Origin: Clostridium zeae
GTDB lineage: Bacteria > Bacillota > Clostridia > Clostridiales > Clostridiaceae
Length of the DNA: 64,000 nt
Reading direction: 5' to 3'
Assembly: GCF_017312485.1 (NCBI RefSeq)
Contig: NZ_BMBA01000001.1
Span: 310,001-374,000 of the forward strand
In this document: piece by piece, positions 44,606-54,272 of the stretch
How the letters are laid out: each line of letters starts with the position of its first letter
Numbering within the stretch: position 1 is the first letter of the stretch
Translations under genes and position numbers: made by a program
Notes under the pieces: generated by a model
What the model was told of the DNA's origin: nothing
The model's database searches: none
The model's input: the letters and a program-made list of their open reading frames with translations, nothing else

Positions 44606-45073
44606 TTATTTCTCAGGCTTAGTTTTCATCATCAAATGCTCATTTATGCCTTTTCTATAAAAGCTCGGTATAATACCAACTTGCTCATATCCTATTTTTT
44701 CATACAGCTTCTTTGCATCTTTATTAAAGTCTGCCACCATTAGAAATATCATGCTATCCTTATTGAATGTATTTTCTTCAAATTGTTCTATTAACTTTCT
44801 CCCAATTCCTTTACCTCTAAATTCTTGCTTAACTGCAATTATATGTAGATATGTGTGTATTCCAAAAGCACCATATCTTTCGTACCAAATAAACCCTAAA
44901 CAATTCCCCTCAATATCTAGTGCTACATCTATTTCTTTATTCTTCAATCCACCTAACAATATCTTTTTAGCATCGAAACTTTTAAAATAAGCTTCACCTA
45001 TCTCTGACTTTATTAGTGCTTCGTAACAATCATCTGAGTGATTTACATCACCCTTCTTAATTTCTATATCCAC
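44606..45073 (-). CDS. GNAT family N-acetyltransferase
   Basis: 155 aa from GTG at 45073, with AAGGAG eight bases upstream. Core IIAVKQEFRGKGIGRKLIEQFE with the R-G-K-G-I-G loop, and C-terminal AKKLYEKIGYEQVGIIPSFY. Substrate unknown; monocistronic. Confidence 0.9.
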   Translation of the reverse strand: MDIEIKKGDVNHSDDCYEALIKSEIGEAYFKSFDAKKILLGGLKNKEIDVALDIEGNCLGFIWYERYGAFGIHTYLHIIAVKQEFRGKGIGRKLIEQFEENTFNKDSMIFLMVADFNKDAKKLYEKIGYEQVGIIPSFYRKGINEHLMMKTKPEK

Positions 45074-45202
45074 AAAGCCATCTCCTTAACATTATTCTTA
45101 AGTAACTTCTCTTCAGCTTCTTACATCATAGTAAAAACTCAAAAGATCTAATATGAAATTTATTATTTTATTAACTATTCAAAAAAACAATTTATCTATA
45201 TT

Positions 45203-45297
45203 GATGAATCACTTCATAATTAAATTTATATTTTCAAATTCTCATCTCAGCACCTATAGGAGTTTTTAAAATAGATTTCGGATTAAAATGTTTCATC
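45203..45297 (+). repeat. Dispersed ~95-bp element, copy B
   Basis: Starts GATGAATCACTTCATAAT and ends GTTTCATC. Same orientation and length as copy A. Its right end runs 15 bp into the 3' end of the HAD gene and supplies that gene's stop codon and last residues. Confidence 0.7.
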
Positions 45298-45984
45298 TTT
45301 AAACAATATTTCAATAATTTCATCAAAATCTTCTATGCAGAAATCGGCAAATATTTTCATCTTTTCATGTTCACTAGTTTCTCGCCTTAAAAAATGAGTT
45401 GCAAGTACTGTTGTAATTCCTAGTTCTTTAGCCCCTTTAAGCTCATCCGAGCCTCCATCACCAATAAAAATACACTCTGATGAATTAACTTCCATTTCTT
45501 CTAATGCTAATTCGTATATCTCTCTATTAGGTTTAAGAAAACCAACTTCATAGGAAAAAATAACTTTATGAAATAAGCTTTTTAAAGGTGATTTATCCCA
45601 ATGCATGACATCAATAATATCTACATTACTAATTAGACACAGTTTAATTCCACTTTCCTTTATATGTTGAAGCACACTTATTATCTTTGGATCAATCTCA
45701 ATTAAAGATTGTCTAAATCTATCTTCTCTTAACTTTAGAATTTCTTCACATGCTTGATGATTCTCATTTTGTCCTATATTCTTCATTATATTTTTAATTA
45801 TAATATAAGGATTTTTTTCTTTTCCAGTAGCCCTAACTGTATATAGTTTTATGTCTTCTGCATATTCTTCCCATTGTTCTTTTGTTATGTTTAACACATC
45901 ATATTCATTTTTTAAACTGTTATATCTTGGGGTTATCAGCGTAAAAAACAAATCAAAAAAAGCCACTTTTATATTATGATTCAT
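45283..45984 (-). CDS. HAD superfamily hydrolase
   Basis: 233 aa, ATG at 45984 with AGAGGAG upstream; six extra codons of the longer frame dropped. Motif I FFDLFFTL (nucleophile Asp), motif II SNVD, motif III Lys in GFLKPNREIY and motif IV GDGGSDELKGA. Haloacid-dehalogenase-like subfamily I cap (helical). Likely a small-molecule phosphatase. The last codons lie within repeat copy B. Confidence 0.88.
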   Translation of the reverse strand: MNHNIKVAFFDLFFTLITPRYNSLKNEYDVLNITKEQWEEYAEDIKLYTVRATGKEKNPYIIIKNIMKNIGQNENHQACEEILKLREDRFRQSLIEIDPKIISVLQHIKESGIKLCLISNVDIIDVMHWDKSPLKSLFHKVIFSYEVGFLKPNREIYELALEEMEVNSSECIFIGDGGSDELKGAKELGITTVLATHFLRRETSEHEKMKIFADFCIEDFDEIIEILFKDETF

Positions 45985-46175
45985 GATATACTCCTCTTTC
46001 ACAATACATTCTCTAGGTTATAACTAAATCTTAATATATCTGGAACTTAACTTAAAACTAACAAATCAAGTAATAAAACAACTCGCTATTTCCTGGAAAA
46101 TATTTCAAATAATATTGTGTTTATTACTTTCCTAACGCCTTTTTTATTTAAATTTTAAACTACTAGCTAGTGAAC

Positions 46176-46718
46176 TTACTGCTGCTTGTGCTTTTCTGCA
46201 TTTTTATCTTCTGCTTCATATTCGTTTTTTAATATTGACATTACGATTAAAGATTCATACATATCACCATTTAAGATACATTCTCTAAGTATCCCTTCCT
46301 CAATGAAACTCTCTGACTTATAGAGTTTTTGTGCATTTGAATTATTTATTCTTACATCAAGCCATAGTCTATGCGCATTCAATTTTTCAAAAGCTATTTG
46401 TTTTATCTGCTTCAAGGTTTTTCTACCAAATCCCTTTCCTTTATGACAAATTACAAACCTTCTAAATTCAATGTTATGATTTATATTTTGAAGTCCTGCA
46501 AGAATAACATAGCCAATAAGTTGATTTGTGTCCGAAGATTCAACAATTATGTGCATGACATCCTCATCCTTTAATGAATTTAGATGCTGAGTTTCTGACC
46601 ATTGCCCAACAAATTTAGCATTATCTGAAGCTCTCTCAGCATTAATTACAAATTTCAAATCCTTTTCTTCAGTATATCTTAAAGTTATAATTTTAGATTT
46701 ATAAATTACCCCATTCAT
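46176..46718 (-). CDS. GNAT family N-acetyltransferase (RimJ/RimL-like)
   Basis: 180 aa. I prefer the ATG at 46718, placed five bases after AAGG; an ATG four codons earlier is possible. Core FVICHKGKGFGRKTLKQIKQIAF and NAQKLYKSESFIEEGILRECI fit the ribosomal-protein-acetyltransferase-like group. The N terminus reads ITLRYTEEKDLKFVINAE. Real substrate unknown. Confidence 0.87.
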   Translation of the reverse strand: MNGVIYKSKIITLRYTEEKDLKFVINAERASDNAKFVGQWSETQHLNSLKDEDVMHIIVESSDTNQLIGYVILAGLQNINHNIEFRRFVICHKGKGFGRKTLKQIKQIAFEKLNAHRLWLDVRINNSNAQKLYKSESFIEEGILRECILNGDMYESLIVMSILKNEYEAEDKNAEKHKQQ

Positions 46719-46743
46719 ATTTACCTTCATCTTCCTAGCTAAA

Positions 46744-46840
46744 AATGTACCAGTTCAAACCGAAATCTATTTTTAAAACCCTTGCGGCTTCTGCTGAGAG
46801 AATTTAAAAATAATAAGTTTTATTACGAAGTGGCACATTC
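46744..46840 (-). repeat. Dispersed ~95-bp element, copy C
   Basis: Inverted relative to copies A and B. Reads ATGTACCAGTTCAAACC at the left and ATTACGAAGTGGCACATTC at the right; closest to copy D. The remaining 46841-47061 shows no gene. Confidence 0.75.
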
Positions 46841-47061
46841 ATAACTTATTAAATTAGCTTTCTTTATTAACTCTAATTTTAAAATTTACAATTCTTATTT
46901 TATAACGCTTTAACCTTTCATTCTTAATTATAGATAAATAGACATCCCATTTCTACCAAATAACCCTAAATTAAAATTATTTTAACTAAATTTAGAAAAT
47001 AAAACAGCACAATTTCTATACTCATATATTTAAATAATCATATAAATATATAGATAAAATC

Positions 47062-47103
47062 AGGGTTAGGACCATTATACAAATTCATAATTATCCTAAC
47101 CCT
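47062..47103 (-). terminator. Terminator of the GH1 gene
   Basis: AGGGTTAGGA / TCCTAACCCT stem, followed on minus by GATTTTATC. Confidence 0.7.
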
Positions 47104-47124
47104 TTTATCATTTTCTCAAATTTA

Positions 47125-48525
47125 TTATATTATTTCATTAGTTTCAGCTACAGCTGTTATCCAAGCAGCTGATTTTTTTCTAACTCTAACATATTTATTA
47201 GCTAAATCAACACTTACAAAACCATATCTGTTTTTGAAGGCATTGTTCCATGACCAGTTATCAATAGCTCCCCAATAGTGATATCCTCTACAATCAGCTC
47301 CATCTTCTATTGCTCTTGCTACCCATTCTAAATGCTCTTTAACAAAATCAATTCTGTAATCATCTTCGATTAATCCATCAGCATTCCTGTATTTTTCTTC
47401 GCCTTCTACCCCCATACCATTTTCTGATATAAAGAATGGAAGCCCTGGACATTCTTTAGTTATCTTCATTGCAAAGTCATAGATTCCTTTAGGATATATC
47501 TCCCAGCCTCTATAAACATTCATCTTTCTTTCCGGCCAGATATAAGGATCTGAGAACTTAGGATTTCCATACTCGTAAAACTTCTCTGCTGGAGCCTGAA
47601 CTCTTGCTGGTTGATAGTAGTTGAAGCCTAACCAATCCACTTTGCCACAAGATAAGATTCCTTCATCACCTTCTCTTAAGTCTGGAAGAAGGTCTAATTC
47701 CTTTAATGTATCTAATATATCCTTAGGTAAGGTTCCTTTACTACATACATCAAGCCACCATCTGTTATGTATACCATCAGTCATTCTAACTGCTTCTAAG
47801 TCTTCCTTTGAAGGATTTTCTTTAGTATAAGGTGGTGCAAAATTATTAATAAGTCCTATATCACAGCTATCGGGAATAGCTCCTTCTGCTTTTAATTTAT
47901 TAAATTCTCTTACTGCCAAACAGTGGGCTAATGTAATGTGATATTGTCCGAGCATACCTTTTTTGTAATTAACTTCATATGGGTACCATGCTCCACTCAT
48001 ATACATTTGCATTGAAACAACTATAGGTTCATTAAATGTAAACCAATGTTTAACTTTTGAACCAAATTCCTTGAATGCAAGCTTTGCAAAATTACCATAT
48101 GCCTCAACCACTTCTCTGTTTAACCAACCACCTCTATCTTGAAGATATTGTGGTAAATCAAAATGATGAAGATTCATAAATACATCAATACCATTTTCTA
48201 ATGAACAATCAATTACTTTGTGATAGAATTCAACTCCTTTTGGATTTAAATTTCCATCTTTATCAAGAAGTCTTGACCATTGAATAGATGTTCTATATGA
48301 TTTAAAATTTAAACTCTTTAATATTTTTATATCTTCTTCATATTTATTATAGAAATCATTACCTACATAAGATCCTACATTATTGTGGAATGCATTTATC
48401 TCTAAATCAGACCAATTATCCCAAACTGATGGTAACTTCCCATCCTTATTATGTGCGCCTTCTGTTTGTGGTCCTGACATAGCTGCTCCGAAAAAGAAAT
48501 CTTTTGGTAGTTTATAATTTGCCAT
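47125..48525 (-). CDS. Glycoside hydrolase family 1, probable 6-phospho-beta-glucosidase
   Basis: 466 aa. The ATG at 48525 follows GGAGAGAGGTG. GH1 barrel: start LPKDFFFGAAMSGPQTEG, acid/base Glu in WFTFNEPIV near residue 168, nucleophile Glu in FFISENGMG near residue 370, and C-terminal NRYGFVSVD. Cleaves beta-glucosides, probably phosphorylated ones brought in by a PTS, but no PTS gene is in the window. Divergent from a GntR/UTRA regulator of the kind that controls such genes. Confidence 0.9.
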   Translation of the reverse strand: MANYKLPKDFFFGAAMSGPQTEGAHNKDGKLPSVWDNWSDLEINAFHNNVGSYVGNDFYNKYEEDIKILKSLNFKSYRTSIQWSRLLDKDGNLNPKGVEFYHKVIDCSLENGIDVFMNLHHFDLPQYLQDRGGWLNREVVEAYGNFAKLAFKEFGSKVKHWFTFNEPIVVSMQMYMSGAWYPYEVNYKKGMLGQYHITLAHCLAVREFNKLKAEGAIPDSCDIGLINNFAPPYTKENPSKEDLEAVRMTDGIHNRWWLDVCSKGTLPKDILDTLKELDLLPDLREGDEGILSCGKVDWLGFNYYQPARVQAPAEKFYEYGNPKFSDPYIWPERKMNVYRGWEIYPKGIYDFAMKITKECPGLPFFISENGMGVEGEEKYRNADGLIEDDYRIDFVKEHLEWVARAIEDGADCRGYHYWGAIDNWSWNNAFKNRYGFVSVDLANKYVRVRKKSAAWITAVAETNEII

Positions 48526-48629
48526 ATTAATCTGCACCTCTCTCCTCAATATTTATACCTATGTTTATTAATTAAATATTCCAAATGTCTTAAGTCAATT
48601 TTATCAACTGATATTATTCTATTGATAGA

Positions 48630-48641
48630 TTGTCTATACAA
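48630..48641. promoter_or_regulatory. Probable GntR operator
   Basis: TTGTCTATACAA, a near-perfect palindrome in the divergent region. It resembles TreR/HutC-type GntR sites (TTGTATATACAA-like). Confidence 0.6.
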
Positions 48642-48776
48642 GAATTTTTTTCTTAAAGTTTAAATTGTGTTATAATTTTATTATGAACAATATCATATTC
48701 AGTATGCTGATTATATTAAATAAGCTTTAGTATAACAACTAATTACTATAGATAAACATAGACTAGGGGGATTAGC

Positions 48777-49466
48777 TTGAAAAGTAAGGAAATTATTGAT
48801 GACTTAATTAGTAAGATTATATCAGGTGAAATGCCTGCTTCTTCTAAAATTCCTTCCGAAACACAATTATCCATTAAGTATGATTGCAATAGACACACAA
48901 TAAGGAAGGTTATTGATCATCTTATTGAAAGAAATTATCTAACCAAAAATTCTAGTGGACTCACTTATGTTATGGATTTCACAGCATATGATAATAACAA
49001 TCTATTTATCACTTCATTGTCTGATCATCATATAGCCAAAAATATAAAATCTGATGTACATAAATTCGAACTAGTGACTGCGCCTGACAATATTTGCGAT
49101 TATCTTAATATAGATTCTGGCTCTAAAGCATGGTATATCATTAGAGTTCGCTATGTAAATTCTAATTTACATCATTTAGAGGAGATATACATGCCCTATT
49201 CAATCTTTTCTAATCTTACGGTAAAAGATTGTGAGTCAAGTCTGCTGACTTACATAGAAGCTCAGTATGACTTCAGAATAAGTCATAGCATAAGAAATAT
49301 TAGTTGTGTAAAGCTGAATGATGAAGAGTACGAGCTCTTAGATCTGCAAAAAGATACTTTAGTTATGCAAGTTACCAACACTGGCTATTTAACTAATGGA
49401 CGAGTTTATGAATACTCTTTTACAAAAACTAGAGAAAATAGATTAACTTATTACTGTAGGAGATAG
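48777..49466 (+). CDS. GntR family regulator with UTRA domain (HutC subfamily)
   Basis: 229 aa from TTG with AGGGGG six bases upstream. Winged helix at residues 1-65 (IISGEMPASSKIPSETQLSIKYDCNRHTIRKVIDHLI in part). The UTRA ligand domain follows (KAWYIIRVRYVNSNLHHLEEIYMPYSIF), closing with EYSFTKTRENRLTYYCR. Likely represses the divergent phospho-beta-glucosidase and responds to a sugar phosphate. Confidence 0.92.
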   Translation: MKSKEIIDDLISKIISGEMPASSKIPSETQLSIKYDCNRHTIRKVIDHLIERNYLTKNSSGLTYVMDFTAYDNNNLFITSLSDHHIAKNIKSDVHKFELVTAPDNICDYLNIDSGSKAWYIIRVRYVNSNLHHLEEIYMPYSIFSNLTVKDCESSLLTYIEAQYDFRISHSIRNISCVKLNDEEYELLDLQKDTLVMQVTNTGYLTNGRVYEYSFTKTRENRLTYYCRR

Positions 49467-49535
49467 CTTATTTTAGGATAATAAAAATTTATTACTACTG
49501 CTTTTTCTCACATACATTCATAAAAGTAGATACGC

Positions 49536-49573
49536 AAAAAATCGCAAATACAATTTATATTTGCGATTTTTTT
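49536..49573. terminator. Bidirectional terminator
   Basis: AAAAAATCGCAAATA / TATTTGCGATTTTTT stem between convergent genes. Confidence 0.9.
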
Positions 49574-49581
49574 ATTTTCAA

Positions 49582-50088
49582 TTAAAATTTTCCTGCAAAC
49601 ATACCTGCCCCATTATCACCATGATATGGTTGAGCACCTTCTACTGTAATATTACATATTACAAGTTTGTACTGCTCTCCTTTAGGTATTTTACTTTTAA
49701 AGGTAAGTATATATACATTTAAAAGTCCATTTTTAGATTCTATTTTAACTATATCTCTTGTAAGAGAATTGTTTTTATCTGCCTCACAATTTTGCCCAAC
49801 TGTAGCTATTCCTTCAGGTTCTTCATTTTTCAAATCTTTTATCCAATAATTTGCAGGCTGTACTGCTAAGTTTTTATCAACATCTCTATCGTAAGTTATC
49901 TTGATTTGGTTAGCTGAAATTTGTTCTGCCTTTAATAATCTTGGAATTGAATTTTGATCATATGTCTGAAAAGTTGAATGTACTGAAGGATATTCCTCTG
50001 TAGGTCTAGCACTGACTTCACTTTGGAAGTAAGGCTGGGTTATCATAAGTGTACATAAAATTAGAAAACTACTAATAAACTTCTTCAT
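49582..50088 (-). CDS. Secreted protein with Ig-like (SbsA-type) domain
   Basis: 168 aa, ATG start, GGAGGG site. Signal peptide at about 1-27 (KKFISSFLILCTLMI, cleavage near VSA). Residues 55-130 read IPRLLKAEQISANQIKITYDRDVD, typical of SbsA/Ig-like surface modules. Family function unknown; exported. Confidence 0.65.
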   Translation of the reverse strand: MKKFISSFLILCTLMITQPYFQSEVSARPTEEYPSVHSTFQTYDQNSIPRLLKAEQISANQIKITYDRDVDKNLAVQPANYWIKDLKNEEPEGIATVGQNCEADKNNSLTRDIVKIESKNGLLNVYILTFKSKIPKGEQYKLVICNITVEGAQPYHGDNGAGMFAGKF

Positions 50089-50350
50089 GTTTCCCTCCTA
50101 TTATATCCAATTCTTATAGCCTACAGTTATATTTCCCAAAAAACTTAAACTTATTACATTTTTAGCATTTTCATTTGCAACAAGTCACATGCTATAGTAT
50201 TATTTTTATATACTTCTAATTTTATCCATTAACTTATATGATCTTAAGGTTAATCTATACAATTTTCTAACAACCTAACATAAGTTTTCTAATCAATCAC
50301 TGTTGTAATATTATTAATTTTAATTAAATATTCTATGTAAGGAGTTATGT

Positions 50351-50953
50351 ATGAAAAGAACATCTTACTTTAAGCCTATAATTTTAGTTTTTCTAATTGT
50401 ACTTTTCACTTCATCATTTATCTACCTTCAAGGTTATAGACTTTCACCTATGAAAGCGGCTGAAACTGCACCAGGAATAAACGGTAATGTACATAAGTTT
50501 GGGGAAGTTAAAAGAGATTGGGGAAGTGTATTATTATTAAAAACTCCAGCTGGTTTGAAAACCGCCTTAGTTATGAAACAAGGACTTTTATGGCATTATA
50601 ATTCAATCACTTATTTCTTTGATGACGCTATGAAAAATGATTTGGTTAAAACCGTTGGATGGGAAAGCTTTAGTTCCGACACCAACAAACAAATAACTGT
50701 TTTGGCCGTCGAAAATAATGACCCAAATGTCAAAGTTATTAAGGCTGGTACTGGTTCAGATATTCAAAGCAAGTCTATCTCTTCAGGCGAAACGGTTATA
50801 TTCATCTGGGATAAAATGATTCAATCTAGCAATCTGAATCCTGTTGCTTTTGATAAAAACGATTATCCAGTTTATAAATATCAATATAACCCTAAAGATA
50901 CATCTTCTATACATTTAGAAGACTTAAAATGGTATCCAGTTAGTATCCAATAA
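50351..50953 (+). CDS. Exported protein of unknown function
   Basis: 200 aa, ATG start, AAGGAGT site. A signal anchor at about 10-28 (PIILVFLIVLFTSSFIYL) precedes an extracytoplasmic domain, including VHKFGEVKRDWGSVLLLKTPAG and YKYQYNPKDTSSIHLEDLKWYPVS. No motif I recognise. Followed at 51070 by a terminator. Probably monocistronic. Confidence 0.6.
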   Translation: MKRTSYFKPIILVFLIVLFTSSFIYLQGYRLSPMKAAETAPGINGNVHKFGEVKRDWGSVLLLKTPAGLKTALVMKQGLLWHYNSITYFFDDAMKNDLVKTVGWESFSSDTNKQITVLAVENNDPNVKVIKAGTGSDIQSKSISSGETVIFIWDKMIQSSNLNPVAFDKNDYPVYKYQYNPKDTSSIHLEDLKWYPVSIQ

Positions 50954-51069
50954 CTTCATTATTTCTAAATTTCATATGCTTTTATATTAGTGAAATTTTA
51001 AGGCTATTACTATATGAAATTTAAAGATATTTTAATCAAAAGTATAATATCTTATCTCTTTCAAGATAT

Positions 51070-51116
51070 AAAAAGAGCCCCAACTCTCGTAAGCTAAGAG
51101 ATTGGGACTTTTTTCA
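51070..51116. terminator. Bidirectional terminator
   Basis: CCCAACTCT / AGAGATTGGG stem (one bulged A) inside A-rich and TTTTTT flanks. Confidence 0.85.
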
Positions 51117-51129
51117 CTATGATATTATA

Positions 51130-51693
51130 TTAATATCCATTTACAACAACATCAAGTTTTCCAGTTTCAGGATCTATAATTAAACCATGTACTTTTATAT
51201 CCTTTGGAATTAAAGGATGATTCTTTATAAGTTCAACACTTTCCTTAACTGATTCTTCTACAGAATTAAAACCATGGAGCCATTTCTTTACATCAATACC
51301 TGCATTACATAAGGTATTTATTACATCTTTAGAAATTCCTCTTTCCATAGCTTTTTCTAAAGTACTATCCACATTTAAGTTACTCATCCCACAGCCATGA
51401 TGTCCAATTACTAAAACCTCATCAGTTTGAAATTCATATACAGCAACAACAATACTTCTTACTATACTTCCAAATGGATGCATTATAGATGCACCTGCGT
51501 TCTTAATTAGCTTAACATCACCATTTTTCAAATTAAGTGCCTTAGGAAGAAGTTCTGTAAGTCTAGTATCCATACATGATAGTATTACTAATTTTTTATT
51601 AGGGTTTTTAGTTGCTTTGTATTTATCATATTCTTTATTTTCTACAAATTCCTTATTAAATTCAAGTATTTCTTGTAGTTTACTCAAAACCAC
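51130..51693 (-). CDS. Beta-class carbonic anhydrase-like protein
   Basis: 187 aa, ATG start, GGGGGTG site. Zinc ligands are visible: Cys in SCMDTRL (with the Asp/Arg dyad) near residue 38, and His and Cys in VIGHHGCGMSN near residue 97. Class of short beta-CA proteins in Firmicutes. Hydrates CO2 to bicarbonate. Monocistronic, upstream of lysS stop. Confidence 0.88.
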   Translation of the reverse strand: MVLSKLQEILEFNKEFVENKEYDKYKATKNPNKKLVILSCMDTRLTELLPKALNLKNGDVKLIKNAGASIMHPFGSIVRSIVVAVYEFQTDEVLVIGHHGCGMSNLNVDSTLEKAMERGISKDVINTLCNAGIDVKKWLHGFNSVEESVKESVELIKNHPLIPKDIKVHGLIIDPETGKLDVVVNGY

Positions 51694-51773
51694 ACCCCCA
51701 AGTCTTAAAAATCTATTAGCTAATTATAGCACAAATACTATATTCATATCCAATAATCACTTCTAAACGTATC

Positions 51774-53294
51774 TTACCTTTTAATTAATGGAAAAGCGAT
51801 AACATCTCTAATAGTGCTAGTCTCTGTTAAGAACATTATCATTCTATCAATTCCTATTCCTAAGCCTCCAGTTGGTGGCATTGCAGTATCAATTGCAACA
51901 GCAAATTCTTCATCCATAGGACTGGCAGTTTCAAGGCCTGCCCTAAGTTTTGATGCTTGATCATGCAGTAATATTCTTTGTCTTAAAGGATCATTAAGTT
52001 CAGAATATGCGTTACCAAGTTCAACACCATAAGCATATGGCTCAAACCTTTCTATTAAGTCTGGATTTTCTCTATGAACCTTACAAAGCGGTGAAGATTC
52101 TTTAGGAAAATCTATGACAAATGTTGGTTGCACTAACTTTTTTTCTGAGTATTCTTCAAATAAGGTTACTATAAGCTCTCCCTTTGAAGCCTTCTTAACA
52201 TCTAAACCGTCCTTTTGTTTTTCTTCTAAAAGACCTTTTATAGTGATTTTTTCAACTATTTCTTCTTTTGTAAGATTATAAACATCTATTTCAGTATCAT
52301 GCTTTACAAGATCACACATTTTTGCTCTTTTCCATGGTGCCTTAAAATCGATTTTTACTCCTTCATAGGTAATTTCAGTTGTTCCGTTTACTTTATTAAA
52401 TACGTACTCATACATGTTTTCCATCAGTTCCATCATATCATTATAATCAGCGTATGACATATAACACTCGAATAAGCTAAATTCTGGATAATGGGTTCTA
52501 TCTATGCCTTCATTTCTAAAAGCTCTTGCAAAGGTATAAACTCTTTCAATTCCACCAACTATTAGTCTCTTTAAATATAACTCTGGAGAAACATTCATAA
52601 ATACCTCACAATCTAAAGCATTTACGAAAGTCGTAAAAGGTTTTGCTTCTCCTCCACCATACTTAGTATCCAATATAGGCGTATCTACTTCAATAAATTC
52701 TTTATTACTTAAAAATTCTCTAATAGCAGTTATAGCTCTTGAACGTTTAATAAATCTTTGTTTTACGTTATTGTTCATTATCATATCTAAAGATCTATGG
52801 CGTTGCCTTAAATCTGCGTCTTGAATTCCATGATATTTTTCAGGAAGGGTTCTTACTGATTTTGAAAGAAGCTCAAATTTAATAGCTCTAATTGTTATTT
52901 CACCAGTTTGTGTCTTAAATACCGTTCCTTCTACCCCAATGATATCTCCAGAATCTATAAGTTTTAAAATATTATAGTCTTCAATTCCAAGTAGCTTTTT
53001 ACTGAAGAATATCTGAATACTACCTTTTTCATCTATAATATTAGCAAAAGTAGCATTGCCCATTCTTCTAAGTAGCATTACTCTACCTGCTAAGGTAAAT
53101 TCTTTCGCTTCATCAATTCTTTCAAAGTTATCCAGTATGTCTAAAGTATGAGTTATATCTTTGTACCTATATGGATAAGGATTTATGCCTGCTTCATATA
53201 ACTTATTTAGTTTTTTAATTCTTTCAACCACAAACTCGTTAGAATCTATCATTATTCTTTCTAAATTATGCATTTCTTCAAATTCTTTGTACAT
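51774..53294 (-). CDS. lysS: Lysyl-tRNA synthetase (class II)
   Basis: 506 aa from the ATG at 53294, which follows AAAGGTGG at eight bases; the longer frame starts inside the T-box terminator region. N-terminal OB-fold anticodon domain (AKEFTLAGRVMLLRRMGNATFANI), class II motif 2 in FRNEGIDRTHYPEFSLFECY, and motif 3 GLGIGIDRMIM near the end. Attaches lysine to tRNA-Lys. Preceded by a T-box; many bacteria have two lysyl-tRNA synthetases, and this copy may be the starvation-responsive one. Confidence 0.95.
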   Translation of the reverse strand: MYKEFEEMHNLERIMIDSNEFVVERIKKLNKLYEAGINPYPYRYKDITHTLDILDNFERIDEAKEFTLAGRVMLLRRMGNATFANIIDEKGSIQIFFSKKLLGIEDYNILKLIDSGDIIGVEGTVFKTQTGEITIRAIKFELLSKSVRTLPEKYHGIQDADLRQRHRSLDMIMNNNVKQRFIKRSRAITAIREFLSNKEFIEVDTPILDTKYGGGEAKPFTTFVNALDCEVFMNVSPELYLKRLIVGGIERVYTFARAFRNEGIDRTHYPEFSLFECYMSYADYNDMMELMENMYEYVFNKVNGTTEITYEGVKIDFKAPWKRAKMCDLVKHDTEIDVYNLTKEEIVEKITIKGLLEEKQKDGLDVKKASKGELIVTLFEEYSEKKLVQPTFVIDFPKESSPLCKVHRENPDLIERFEPYAYGVELGNAYSELNDPLRQRILLHDQASKLRAGLETASPMDEEFAVAIDTAMPPTGGLGIGIDRMIMFLTETSTIRDVIAFPLIKR

Positions 53295-53390
53295 TTTAGC
53301 TACCACCTTTTTATTTCTAAAAATAGTTTTAATATTAATTGCAACTGAATAGAATGTTTTTCCCATTAAATAAATAATTTTTTGCAAATA

Positions 53391-53435
53391 AAAAAACTCT
53401 CACCTCCAAGATTATAAATCTTGAGGACGAAAGTT
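53391..53435 (-). terminator. T-box terminator upstream of lysS
   Basis: Minus-strand hairpin with arms built on CAAGATT / AATCTTG, extended by AACT...AGTT, followed by TTTTTTTATT. Confidence 0.9.
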
Positions 53436-53690
53436 ATAAATTCGTGGTACCACCTCAGTTTATTTATATGTTGCCATATAAACCTCTTCAAGTACATAGT
53501 TAAATATACTCTATACCTATAACGGGCTAACCCGTCGCAGCCTACCTCTAAAACCAGAATCGGTGCGAAACTCTGAGACCTTTTTCCATAAACCATTACT
53601 CGCTCATTTTCACCATATAGAGCTCTCTGTACAGTCCTAAGTTTATATACTCTTCTCTTCATAGTCTTTAATATATTATATCTATTATTT
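53436..53690 (-). promoter_or_regulatory. T-box leader of lysS
   Basis: On minus it shows the AGAGAGCTC...GGTGAAAATGAGC stem I features, and the T-box core GAGGTGGTACCACGAA at 53442-53457, followed by the terminator. Uncharged tRNA-Lys should bind and allow read-through. A GGAAAAAGG tract could hold the AAA/AAG specifier; I did not model stem I. Confidence 0.92.
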
Positions 53691-53969
53691 TTTTAAATTG
53701 TAAATACTTTTTTCTATTTTTTATAAAAACTTATTGATCATGTGCAGCTATTAACTTTTAAGGTTACTCCTTTTTAGAAATCTTACGAATAATTTCTTGT
53801 AATCAAGAAAGCTCTGAATGTTCGCTTAAAATTGACTTTAGCTATGTATTAAAAAAATGTTGATGGACAAACTTACTTCCACCAACATTTATTTAATACA
53901 TCCTTTTAGTGTATTTTAATACTTAAGCATAGAACTTACTTCACTGGTATTTCAAAATGTAAATTATAA
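53691..53969 (-). terminator. Intergenic stretch holding a DUF3795-gene terminator
   Basis: No gene. Hairpin AAATGTTG / CAACATTT at 53856-53890 is followed on minus by TTTTTTT. It stops the transcript of the Cys-rich protein at 53970. Confidence 0.6.
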
Positions 53970-54272
53970 TTATTCTAAAGTTCTTACTTTAAGATAAGTC
54001 TCTTTACCTTCTGCCCAATTTTTTAGATTTATTAATCTTTCACCATTATCTCCGTGCTCTTCATTATCAAAAGCTGCTTGCAATTTATCACATGGTAGCT
54101 TAGAACAATGACCACAGTGGCAATGTCCTTTTTCAATTGAGCAATTCGCTACAGCACATTCTCCCCAGAATGGCTTCCCATGACAACTTTGACAGCCTGG
54201 ACAATTCATCTTTTCTTTCCAATCACAGGTGGCACAATATGTACCACATCTACCAACTAAGTTTTGCTCCAT
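53970..54272 (-). CDS. Cys-rich DUF3795-like protein
   Basis: 100 aa, ATG start, AAGGGG site. Twelve cysteines in the first 62 residues, in C..YC..C, CPGC..C, C...C and CHCGHC..LPC patterns, which matches DUF3795 (predicted metal binding). The remaining helix (NLKNWAEG) is also typical. Soluble. Role unknown. Confidence 0.82.
   Translation of the reverse strand: MEQNLVGRCGTYCATCDWKEKMNCPGCQSCHGKPFWGECAVANCSIEKGHCHCGHCSKLPCDKLQAAFDNEEHGDNGERLINLKNWAEGKETYLKVRTLE

Noticed and set aside
53366-53662. 98-aa minus-strand frame upstream of lysS
   Set aside because: It lies wholly in the T-box leader and terminator; the RNA structure explains the sequence.
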